Origin: a virus
Direction: 5' to 3' (one strand)
Length of the DNA: 64,000 nt
IMG/VR virus record: IMGVR_UViG_3300028115_000009
Location: 23,573 to 87,572 of that record
This document shows, one piece after another, positions 6,032-12,960 of this stretch. A program made the position numbers and the translations under genes. The first letter of the stretch is position 1; each line of letters opens with the position of its first letter. Below the pieces are notes generated by a model, which worked only from the letters and a program-made list of their open reading frames with translations, did not search any database and had not been told where the DNA came from.

Positions 6032-7506
6032 TGCAACATTTTTACGACGGTCAAATCCGCAGATATATTACACAAATAGTTCGCTTGATGAGTAACTTTA
6101 GTTACAAAGATGGCAAAGGCAACTTGACACAGATTCCAGTAATGTATGGAGATTTGACCCGTCAAGTTGCTAACATTATTAGAGAAAACAGCGAAAACAA
6201 AATTCCAAGTGCGCCTCGCATGGCGGTGTATATCACTGGTCTGGAACTTGATACTAATCGCCTAAGCGATAGTAGTTATGTTAATAAAATGAACATTAGA
6301 GAACGTGCATACGATGCTAATGGTCAAGAGTATTTAAATACCGAAGGTAAGAATTATACAGTAGAACGTCTAATGCCTACTCCGTATACACTAACAGTAA
6401 ATGTAGATATATGGAGTTCAAATACAGATCAAAAGCTACAAATATTAGAACAAATATTAATGTTGTTTAATCCAAGTTTAGAAATTCAAACAACTGATAA
6501 CTATGTCGACTGGACAAGTTTAAGTGTAGTAAATTTAACTGGGACAGTTTTTAGTAGTAGATCGATACCTACAGGAACTGAGAGCGACATTGATATTGCT
6601 ACATTAACTTTTACAACTCCAATCTATATTAGTCCACCTGTTAAAGTTAAACGTCTCGGAGTTGTTACGCAAGTCATTAATAGCATCTTTAACGATACCA
6701 GAGGTGAGATTGATCTTGATTTATCACGAGTAGCAGCAGCTGATATTAGAACTCAAGTAGTAGTTGCAAATACAGGCGAAATACAAGAAAAAATCGACAA
6801 TGAAGGTACATTTATTAATGGAGTTGACATTGCAATTTCGTCCGGTCATGACAACTACGGATTGCTAGTAATGGGAACAACTGCTAAATTAGTCAGAAAA
6901 GGCATAGTAGGCGCAGAAACTTGGCCAGGGTATTTAACATCTATGCCATTTGTATTTGATGCAGGCGTTACTGAATTAAGACTTAATCGCAGAGATTTAG
7001 ATAACGAAGTTGTGGGCACTGTTGTAGTTAATCCATTAGATCCATACGAATTATCAATTGTATGGGACGCTGACACGCTACCTGCAGATACAGTTATTAG
7101 TGGCCCGAATGGTGATCGTAACAAAATTGATTATATTATTAATCCGTATAAAACTAATCCTACAGATTTAAAATCAAGTAATCCTCGTATATTAATACTT
7201 CTTGATATTAATAATAGTGAAAACGTCGGGCAAGATGCAGGGTACGAAACCCCTGATAATTTTGCATACGACGGACCAGATGCTTGGAAAAATGCAGACG
7301 GTTCTGATTTTGTAGCAGGCGCTAACGACATTATTGAATGGGATGGCACTAACTGGATTGTAGTATTTGATGCTAGCGCTCAAGACGACACAGTTATATA
7401 TACTTCTAATCTTAATACTGGCAAACAATATAAATTTGAAAACGGCGAATGGATATTAGCATACGACGGTGAATATCCAAACGGCACTTGGAGACTCGCA
7501 TACTAA
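6031..7506 (+). CDS. gp15: Tail sheath stabiliser / completion protein gp15
   Basis: A 491-residue homologue of T4 gp15, the ring at the head-proximal end of the sheath that joins tail to neck. The N-terminus FYDGQIRRYITQIVRLMSNF matches the FY....RRY......LFS pattern of gp15. Further along come PV.YGD, a segment RLMPTPYTLTVNVDIWSS, and QILEQILMLFNPSLEIQTT, which corresponds to QIVEQILPYFQP in T4. Residues beyond about 250 form an extension absent from the 272-residue T4 protein. It includes two EWDG/ENGEW-type repeats at the C-terminus that resemble fibre or decoration modules. Translation is coupled to the previous gene (TAATG), and it closes the conserved structural part of the plus-strand operon. 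Confidence 0.8.
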   Translation: MQHFYDGQIRRYITQIVRLMSNFSYKDGKGNLTQIPVMYGDLTRQVANIIRENSENKIPSAPRMAVYITGLELDTNRLSDSSYVNKMNIRERAYDANGQEYLNTEGKNYTVERLMPTPYTLTVNVDIWSSNTDQKLQILEQILMLFNPSLEIQTTDNYVDWTSLSVVNLTGTVFSSRSIPTGTESDIDIATLTFTTPIYISPPVKVKRLGVVTQVINSIFNDTRGEIDLDLSRVAAADIRTQVVVANTGEIQEKIDNEGTFINGVDIAISSGHDNYGLLVMGTTAKLVRKGIVGAETWPGYLTSMPFVFDAGVTELRLNRRDLDNEVVGTVVVNPLDPYELSIVWDADTLPADTVISGPNGDRNKIDYIINPYKTNPTDLKSSNPRILILLDINNSENVGQDAGYETPDNFAYDGPDAWKNADGSDFVAGANDIIEWDGTNWIVVFDASAQDDTVIYTSNLNTGKQYKFENGEWILAYDGEYPNGTWRLAY

Positions 7507-7519
7507 GATAATTATTAGT

Positions 7520-7960
7520 ATGAAGACTGATAAGATTATTTGCAGTGGTGCAATCGTATATGCCCTTAATACTAAACGTTTTTTATTCTTACATAGGGTA
7601 AAAGGACGCTCTGGTAATTTGTGGGGGCTTGTCGGTGGCACTAATGAAGGATGCGAATCACCATGGGAAGGTCTTAAACGTGAGATCTTTGAAGAGATTG
7701 GTGAAATCTCTATTATAAAAACAATGCCGTTAGAAACGTTTATTAGTAATGATAGCCGATTCCATTTTCATACATACCTAAGTGTAGTCGATCAAGAGTT
7801 TATGCCTTTGCTCAACGAAGAGCATGACGGGTATGCATGGGTTGAATTCGGTAAATGGCCAAAACCTTTACACCACGGACTAAAAAACACACTTCAAAAT
7901 AAAGTTAATTTAAGCAAATTAGAAACAGTGTTTAAAGTAATTGATTTACTTGACAAATAA
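7520..7960 (+). CDS. Nudix hydrolase
   Basis: A 146-residue protein with a complete Nudix box. Gly at the start of GGTNEG is followed at the expected distances by Glu, then REIFEEIG, matching Gx5Ex7REUxEExG; the catalytic glutamates are in REIFEE. Nudix enzymes hydrolyse nucleoside diphosphates linked to another group. The segment FLFLHRVKGRSGNLWGLVGG and a His-rich C-terminal part recall GDP-mannose or NDP-sugar type members, so a sugar-nucleotide substrate would suit the neighbouring pathway, but that is inference. The start at 7520 follows gp15 by 13 bases; an in-frame ATG at 7469 lies inside gp15. No clear ribosome site is visible. The 3' end contains the -35 box of the hldE promoter. Confidence 0.75.
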   Translation: MKTDKIICSGAIVYALNTKRFLFLHRVKGRSGNLWGLVGGTNEGCESPWEGLKREIFEEIGEISIIKTMPLETFISNDSRFHFHTYLSVVDQEFMPLLNEEHDGYAWVEFGKWPKPLHHGLKNTLQNKVNLSKLETVFKVIDLLDK

Positions 7961-7978
7961 CTTAAGAGATAGTATAAT
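7950..7978 (+). promoter_or_regulatory. Perfect consensus sigma-70 promoter for the heptose operon
   Basis: TTGACA at 7950-7955 and TATAAT at 7973-7978 are separated by exactly 17 bases. The predicted start, seven bases after the -10 box, is 7985, which is the A of the hldE ATG, and no ribosome-binding site is present. The sequence is host-type (early) rather than the T4 late type used elsewhere in this window, so the cassette may be read before the structural genes. Confidence 0.8.
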
Positions 7979-7984
7979 TTAAAC

Positions 7985-9127
7985 ATGAAAGTTTTAGTTC
8001 TTGGTGATATAATCATCGACAAATACATCTACGGAACCAGCACAAGATTAAGTCCAGAGGCTCCTGTCCCTGTAGTTAAGTATCTGCGTGAAGTTGAAAC
8101 AATAGGCGGCGCAGGTCTAGTATATGAAAATCTTAAAAGTTTAGGTGTTGATGTTGAACTGTTTAAAACAGATAATGCTAGCAGTATCAAAACTAGAGTA
8201 ATTTGCGACGGTCATTATATCACACGCATTGATGATGACAAACACGCCAACGGCAATGTAGTGCTAGACACTATACGAGCAACTGATTTCTCGCAGTACA
8301 ACTATGTTATTCTCAGTGACTATAACAAAGGTGTGTTAGATCGTTCTTTAGAAATTATAGAACATCTTAATAGTTTTGGCTGTAAAGTTATTGTAGATCC
8401 TAAACGTCATTCTAGTTATTATAAAGGCGCATGGTTAGTTAAACCTAATAACAAAGAATATCGTGAGTTAGGATTTGATACTTGGCTAGGTAACATTATT
8501 ACAACTCACGCACATGACGCAGTACATGCTAAGATTGACAATGCTGATTATACCGCAATTGTAGATCAAGTCGAAGTATCAGATGTTACTGGAGCAGGTG
8601 ATTGTTTCTTAGCAGCATTTGTATACGGTATTGACATTGGAAAAAATTACGCAACTTGTTTGCAAATGGCTGTTGACGCAGCAACTGAAAGTGTAAAACA
8701 TGCAGGTACATATGTCTTAAGTAAAAAAGATTTTGAACAATCTATAGTGTTTACTAATGGCGTATTTGATATACTACACAAAGGACATTTTGAACTATTA
8801 AAACAAGCTCGCAGTTTAGGTACTAAACTTGTAGTAGGTATTAACAGTGACGCAAGTGTTAAAAGGCTTAAAGGCGACAGTCGACCGATTAATGATGAAC
8901 AAACTAGAATAGAGCAACTTGAAGCATTGCCTTGGGTAGATGAAGTGTTTGTGTTTAACGACGACACTCCGTATAACTTAATTAAAAGATTAAACCCTGC
9001 TCTTATTGTTAAGGGCGGAGATTATACTGTAGAAACTGTAGTAGGGCATGACTTAGCACCTGTGCATATTGTGCCTACAGTAGAAGGTTACAGTACAACA
9101 AGAATTATAGAGGCAAGCAATGCATAA
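7985..9127 (+). CDS. hldE: Bifunctional heptose-7-phosphate kinase / heptose-1-phosphate adenylyltransferase
   Basis: A 380-residue fusion matching HldE (RfaE). Residues 1-245 are a PfkB/ribokinase-type kinase: GDIIIDKYI at the start, the EAPVPVVKY lid strand, a GGAG segment, and the ATP/catalytic DVTGAGD motif at about 199-205. Residues 252-380 are a nucleotidyltransferase with NGVFDILHKGH at about 257-267 (the HxGH motif) and GGDYT near 340. HldE phosphorylates D-glycero-beta-D-manno-heptose 7-phosphate at C1 and, after GmhB acts, attaches AMP to give ADP-heptose. Escherichia coli HldE is 477 residues, so the kinase half is about 75 residues shorter here, with the loss after the VDPKR segment. 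It leads an operon with ATG-overlap coupling to the halogenase gene. Confidence 0.9.
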   Translation: MKVLVLGDIIIDKYIYGTSTRLSPEAPVPVVKYLREVETIGGAGLVYENLKSLGVDVELFKTDNASSIKTRVICDGHYITRIDDDKHANGNVVLDTIRATDFSQYNYVILSDYNKGVLDRSLEIIEHLNSFGCKVIVDPKRHSSYYKGAWLVKPNNKEYRELGFDTWLGNIITTHAHDAVHAKIDNADYTAIVDQVEVSDVTGAGDCFLAAFVYGIDIGKNYATCLQMAVDAATESVKHAGTYVLSKKDFEQSIVFTNGVFDILHKGHFELLKQARSLGTKLVVGINSDASVKRLKGDSRPINDEQTRIEQLEALPWVDEVFVFNDDTPYNLIKRLNPALIVKGGDYTVETVVGHDLAPVHIVPTVEGYSTTRIIEASNA

Positions 9128-10556
9128 CACAGTAAACAATATAACAATAGTAGGTGGCGGAACAAGTGGATGGCTAACTGCTGCTTATCTTTTAAAGAAT
9201 ACAGCCTGTAATATAACTGTTGTTGACAAAGAAGTTGGAACGCCTGTTGGAGTTGGAGAAGGCACGTTATTAGGTTTTAAACATTTCTTAGCAGAATGCG
9301 GATTTAAACAAGAAGAATGGTTTGATGCTATCGATGCAACATACAAAGCAGGCATTTTGTTCCCTCAATTTAATGGCGATAAAAACTTAGTATGGCATCC
9401 GTTTACATTAAATATGGATTATAGCAAATACGATGCCAATGTCTACGAAGCGTTAACATATATTGAACAAGAAAAAATTAACGAATTAATGATGTTTTTT
9501 AATATAAGTTTAGAAAACAAAGTAGACATTAATAATTTGAATTCTGCATATGCAATGCACATCGATTGCAGTAAGTTAGTTATTTGGTTACAAGAAAAAA
9601 TATTATCACGTATTACTTTAATTAAATCTGAAGTAGTTGCTATTAATCGTACAGACAATATCATTAATCATCTTACTCTTAAAAACGGTGATACAATTAA
9701 TTCTGACTTGTTTGTAGATTGTACAGGATTTAATCAAGTACTACAACATAGTCCACAACGAACCGATCTTACTAATAGACTGTTTTGTGACACTGCTGTA
9801 GCCGGTCATGTTCCTTACATAGATGCAGAAGTCGAATGTATGCCTTATGTAGAATGTCCAGCAGTCGACCATGGATGGATTTGGAAAATTCCTGTCCGAT
9901 CGCGAACAGGAACTGGTTTAGTGTTCAATAGAAGTATAACAAGCATTGACGAGGCGAAACAATATCTATGCAAGCATTGGAATGATAGAATCACTCCAGA
10001 TGATTTAAAAGTAATAGACTGGACCCCGTATTATAACAAAAATATGTGGGACGGTAATGTTGTTGCTATAGGCCTAAGTGGCGGATTTATTGAACCGTTA
10101 GAATCTACTGGTATAGGATCTATTACTAATGCTATTGTATATTTGACGCATAGTATTAATACAGGATATTATAATGAATATGATATCGAAATATTTAATA
10201 GTACAATGAATGCGCTATATGAAGACACTATTGATTTTGTTAATATGCATTACATTTATACAGATAAAAATACACCTTTTTGGAATCATGTTAAAGAAAA
10301 TATCATTCCGTCAGAAACATATTTGTATTACAAAAATATAATAGAAGCCGGAACACCTATTAACTATAACGGAAAGGGTTATTTGTTTGGCGGCGCAAAT
10401 TGGATTTGTTGGCTGCTGCAATTTGAAAAGAATATAGGAAAAAATAAAAACATCGATGATGATATTGCAAATGAAATATTATCAAATTGGAGCGAGACTA
10501 TTTCCGACGTTGATAATAGTCAATATATTATTTCTCACTTACAGGCAATTAAATGA
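9120..10556 (+). CDS. Flavin-dependent (tryptophan-type) halogenase 1
   Basis: A 478-residue flavin-dependent halogenase of the PrnA family. Visible landmarks are the FAD-binding GGGTSGW (residues 12-18), GVGEGT (44-49), the catalytic lysine in ATYKAG (K76, cf. K79 of PrnA), the hallmark WxWxIP motif (WIWKIP, about 253-258), and FIEPLESTG with the catalytic glutamate near residue 325. These enzymes use FADH2, oxygen and halide to make hypohalous acid, which the lysine delivers to an aromatic substrate. Related halogenases occur in cyanophages, including the characterised VirX1. No flavin reductase is visible nearby. It overlaps hldE by eight bases and hldD by four, so it is co-translated with heptose enzymes. 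The substrate is unknown. Confidence 0.88.
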   Translation: MHNTVNNITIVGGGTSGWLTAAYLLKNTACNITVVDKEVGTPVGVGEGTLLGFKHFLAECGFKQEEWFDAIDATYKAGILFPQFNGDKNLVWHPFTLNMDYSKYDANVYEALTYIEQEKINELMMFFNISLENKVDINNLNSAYAMHIDCSKLVIWLQEKILSRITLIKSEVVAINRTDNIINHLTLKNGDTINSDLFVDCTGFNQVLQHSPQRTDLTNRLFCDTAVAGHVPYIDAEVECMPYVECPAVDHGWIWKIPVRSRTGTGLVFNRSITSIDEAKQYLCKHWNDRITPDDLKVIDWTPYYNKNMWDGNVVAIGLSGGFIEPLESTGIGSITNAIVYLTHSINTGYYNEYDIEIFNSTMNALYEDTIDFVNMHYIYTDKNTPFWNHVKENIIPSETYLYYKNIIEAGTPINYNGKGYLFGGANWICWLLQFEKNIGKNKNIDDDIANEILSNWSETISDVDNSQYIISHLQAIK

Positions 10557-11362
10557 AAATATTAATAACAGGTCACGAAGGATTTATTGGTAAAAATTTA
10601 GCGCCATTTCTTGACAAAGATAATGAGTTATTCGGATATGAATGGAATCCAGCCGCGTTGCCTGATGTATCTCAATATGATTGGGTTATACATTTAGGAG
10701 CAATTAGTGCAACTACTGAACGCGACATAGATAAAGTAATGTTGCAAAATTATGAATTTTCAAAGTGGTTGTTTAATGAGTGTAACACCAACGGAGTAAA
10801 TCTACAATACGCTTCGAGCGCAAGTGTATACGGCTCTAACACTGATTTTAGAGAAGACGCACCAAAGCAGCCCCAGAGCTATTATGCAACAAGCAAGTAC
10901 TTGTTTGACCGTTGGGTTATGCAACAAAAGCACGACATTATAGTACAAGGATTTCGTTACTTTAATGTATACGGACCGTATGAAGATCACAAAGGAAATC
11001 AAGCAAGCCCTATAACCAAGTTCTTTAAACAAGCAAAAGAAGAAGGCGTTATTACACTGTTTGAAAATAGTGACAAGTATCTAAGAGACTTTATATATGT
11101 AGGTGATTGTTGTAACATACATCGTTACATGCTCACAACATCTGAGAAAGGTATATTTAATATCGGTACCGGAGTTGCAACAAGTTTTCAAACTATTGCA
11201 GAATTAGTTGCAAAACGATTTAAAGCTAAGATTGAATATATTCCAATGCCTGATAATCTTAAAGGACAATATCAAGAATACACATGTGCAAACATAGAAC
11301 GTTTAAGTAATATAGTAAACATTAACTTCACAACACCAAAGGATTTTATAAATGGAAAATAA
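10553..11362 (+). CDS. hldD: ADP-L-glycero-D-manno-heptose 6-epimerase
   Basis: A 269-residue short-chain dehydrogenase/epimerase resembling HldD along its length. It has an NAD(P)-binding GHEGFIG (residues 7-13), HLGAIS.TTE (48-56), SSASVYG (88-94) and the catalytic YATSK (111-115). The HldD-specific FRYFNVYGP.E.HKGNQAS, GIFNIGTG.A.SFQ and EYIPMPDNLKGQYQEYT segments follow. HldD converts ADP-D-glycero- to ADP-L-glycero-D-manno-heptose, the sugar donor for LPS inner core. It is about 40 residues shorter than the 310-residue Escherichia coli enzyme, mostly at the C-terminus. The start overlaps the halogenase stop (ATGA). This is the strongest single indicator that the cassette makes ADP-heptose and not another nucleotide sugar. 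Confidence 0.9.
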   Translation: MKILITGHEGFIGKNLAPFLDKDNELFGYEWNPAALPDVSQYDWVIHLGAISATTERDIDKVMLQNYEFSKWLFNECNTNGVNLQYASSASVYGSNTDFREDAPKQPQSYYATSKYLFDRWVMQQKHDIIVQGFRYFNVYGPYEDHKGNQASPITKFFKQAKEEGVITLFENSDKYLRDFIYVGDCCNIHRYMLTTSEKGIFNIGTGVATSFQTIAELVAKRFKAKIEYIPMPDNLKGQYQEYTCANIERLSNIVNINFTTPKDFINGK

Positions 11363-11744
11363 ACAGCCAACACGGTTAAGCGGCGCAGTACAAAAAGGCT
11401 GGGGCTACGAATTAATTTGGGCTACTAACGACAAGTACTGTGGAAAGATTATGTTTTTTAATAAAGAAGGCATGAAGACCAGCATGCATTTTCACAAAGA
11501 AAAAGACGAAACATGGTTTATAAATAGCGGAAAATTTAAAGTACGTTATATTGATACTGCTGATTCGATGCTATATGAAAAAGAATTAAATGAAGGCGAT
11601 GTTTGGCATAACCCGCCATTAATGCCGCACCAATTAGTAGCAATGCAAGATGAATCGAGTCTAACCGAAGTGAGTACTCCAGATAGCGTAGAAGATAATT
11701 TTCGTATCGGCCCAGGAGACAGCCAGACTGCGAGTAGCAAATGA
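11352..11744 (+). CDS. Cupin, mannose-6-phosphate-isomerase-like
   Basis: A 130-residue single-domain cupin. Motif 1 is HFHKEKDETWFINSG, with metal ligands His46, His48 and Glu53. Motif 2 is GDVWHNPPLMPHQ, with His93. The opening KGWGYELIWA is typical of the type II mannose-6-phosphate isomerase / sugar-phosphate cupin group. It overlaps hldD by 11 bases with an AAAGGA site and overlaps gmhB by ATGA, so it is an integral operon member. Since no GmhA (sedoheptulose-7-phosphate isomerase) is visible, this cupin could supply an aldose-ketose isomerase step; that is a hypothesis. A role as a sugar epimerase or a simple binding protein is equally open. Confidence 0.75.
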   Translation: MENKQPTRLSGAVQKGWGYELIWATNDKYCGKIMFFNKEGMKTSMHFHKEKDETWFINSGKFKVRYIDTADSMLYEKELNEGDVWHNPPLMPHQLVAMQDESSLTEVSTPDSVEDNFRIGPGDSQTASSK

Positions 11745-12388
11745 GTAATTATAACATAGTATGGAGCAACGAAGTTAAGAAACAAGAGTATGTTCCTGTA
11801 TATGACAATATACATAACATTGCTCCTAAGTGTGTTGTAGGGTTAGATCGAGACGGTGTAATTAATGTCGACAGAGGTACTTACACGTATCGTCCTGAAG
11901 ATTTCAAACCTATAGACGGTAGCTTAGAAGCAATTGCTAAACTAAGACGAATGGGTCACAAAATTGCCATTATTACAAATCAAGGCGGAATTGGTAAAGG
12001 GCTATACACAGAGTCAGATGTTGACAAAGTTCATGAGTATATGTTTCAATTGTTAGGCGAAGCAGGTTGTCCAAGTATTGATGCATTATACTATAGCACT
12101 ACAAGTTTGCGAGAAGACAATTTTGCAAAACCCAATACTGGAATGTTCAAACGATGCCAGGACGAGTTCAAATACATTAAATTCAAACACGGATACTTTG
12201 TAGGCGATAAAATATCCGATCTTAAAGCTGCATTTAAAATGAGCGCAGTACCAGTCCTTGTACGCACAGGACACGGTGAAGAAACTATCAAAGAACTAAA
12301 CAAATTCAGTAATCAAAAGATAAAGAAAAAGACCATCATTTTTGACGATCTTTCTCAGTTTGTTGATTGGTTGGAAAAGAAAAATTAA
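11741..12388 (+). CDS. gmhB: D-glycero-D-manno-heptose-1,7-bisphosphate 7-phosphatase
   Basis: A 215-residue HAD phosphatase matching GmhB. The nucleophile loop is GLDRDGVINVD (Asp36 and Asp38), followed by IDGSLEAI, IITNQGGIGKGLYTE (the Thr/Ser and GmhB-type loop), KPNTGM and the acidic VGDKISDLKAA motif. GmhB removes the C7 phosphate from heptose bisphosphate between the two HldE steps. Two differences from the Escherichia coli enzyme are visible. There is an N-terminal extension of about 30 residues, and the zinc-binding Cys/His loop (CPHH...C.C) is absent, the equivalent stretch reading YYSTTSLRED. It ends the plus-strand operon and its last four bases overlap the convergent oxygenase gene. 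Confidence 0.85.
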   Translation: MSNYNIVWSNEVKKQEYVPVYDNIHNIAPKCVVGLDRDGVINVDRGTYTYRPEDFKPIDGSLEAIAKLRRMGHKIAIITNQGGIGKGLYTESDVDKVHEYMFQLLGEAGCPSIDALYYSTTSLREDNFAKPNTGMFKRCQDEFKYIKFKHGYFVGDKISDLKAAFKMSAVPVLVRTGHGEETIKELNKFSNQKIKKKTIIFDDLSQFVDWLEKKN

Positions 12389-12960
12389 AAAGTTATTGCA
12401 AAGTTTGCACTAATTGTAACTCTTGTAGCTTGGGTTTGATTATACGTTACATAATGATCCAAGCTACTCGGAAACAATACAACACTTCCTTCTGTCATTT
12501 CTGGCACATACTTGTTACCATATATTTCTGTTTGTAAATTAACCTTTTGAAAAAAGTCATTGCTTGATTTATAGAAAACAAAATCACCACTATTTTCTGG
12601 TTTTTCTAACATATACGCACAACTAATAACATTTGATCCATTAGAGTGGGCATGCACTTCTTGATGTTGTCCATAGTTGTATCTATTCATCCAAGCCTGG
12701 CATCCAATGGAATATTGTCCTATTCCGCCAATGTCGTTTACATATTTTTCAACTAACGGTAACACACTATTAAAAAACTTATCCCACGGCATTCCTGCAA
12801 TCGGTTCGTTGCCAAATGTAGAATCTGCATTGCAACTCCATCCTACAGGAGTTGCAAAATTAGCATCGTCTACCGAAAATGGAAGAAAGGCTTCTTTAAG
12901 CCTTTCGTGGTCTGGCATCTTGCATTCGTAAATTGGAGTTGAGAAGATCTCATTAATCAT
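12385..12960 (-). CDS. Putative 2-oxoglutarate/Fe(II) oxygenase, TIGR02466-like
   Basis: A 191-residue protein with the double-stranded beta-helix pattern common in marine phages. The opening is INEIFSTPIY. It continues with NRYNYGQHQEVHAHSNGSNVISCAYML, whose His pair supplies the first metal ligands, and VLFPSSLDHYVTYNQ..ATRVTISANF, where the last His and Arg bind iron and 2-oxoglutarate. Enzymes of this type hydroxylate or otherwise oxidise small or macromolecular substrates; the substrate here is unknown. The start overlaps the 3' end of the carbamoyltransferase gene by eight bases, so the two are probably co-translated. It ends in a four-base convergent overlap with gmhB. Confidence 0.7.
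   Translation of the reverse strand: MINEIFSTPIYECKMPDHERLKEAFLPFSVDDANFATPVGWSCNADSTFGNEPIAGMPWDKFFNSVLPLVEKYVNDIGGIGQYSIGCQAWMNRYNYGQHQEVHAHSNGSNVISCAYMLEKPENSGDFVFYKSSNDFFQKVNLQTEIYGNKYVPEMTEGSVVLFPSSLDHYVTYNQTQATRVTISANFAITF

Noticed and set aside
7469-7519. A longer start for the Nudix gene
   Set aside because: These bases lie within the gp15 C-terminus; the Nudix fold begins shortly after the ATG at 7520.
12296-12352. A possible terminator between convergent gmhB and the oxygenase gene
   Set aside because: Only an imperfect stem (about AAAGA / TCTTT) is present, inside coding sequence.
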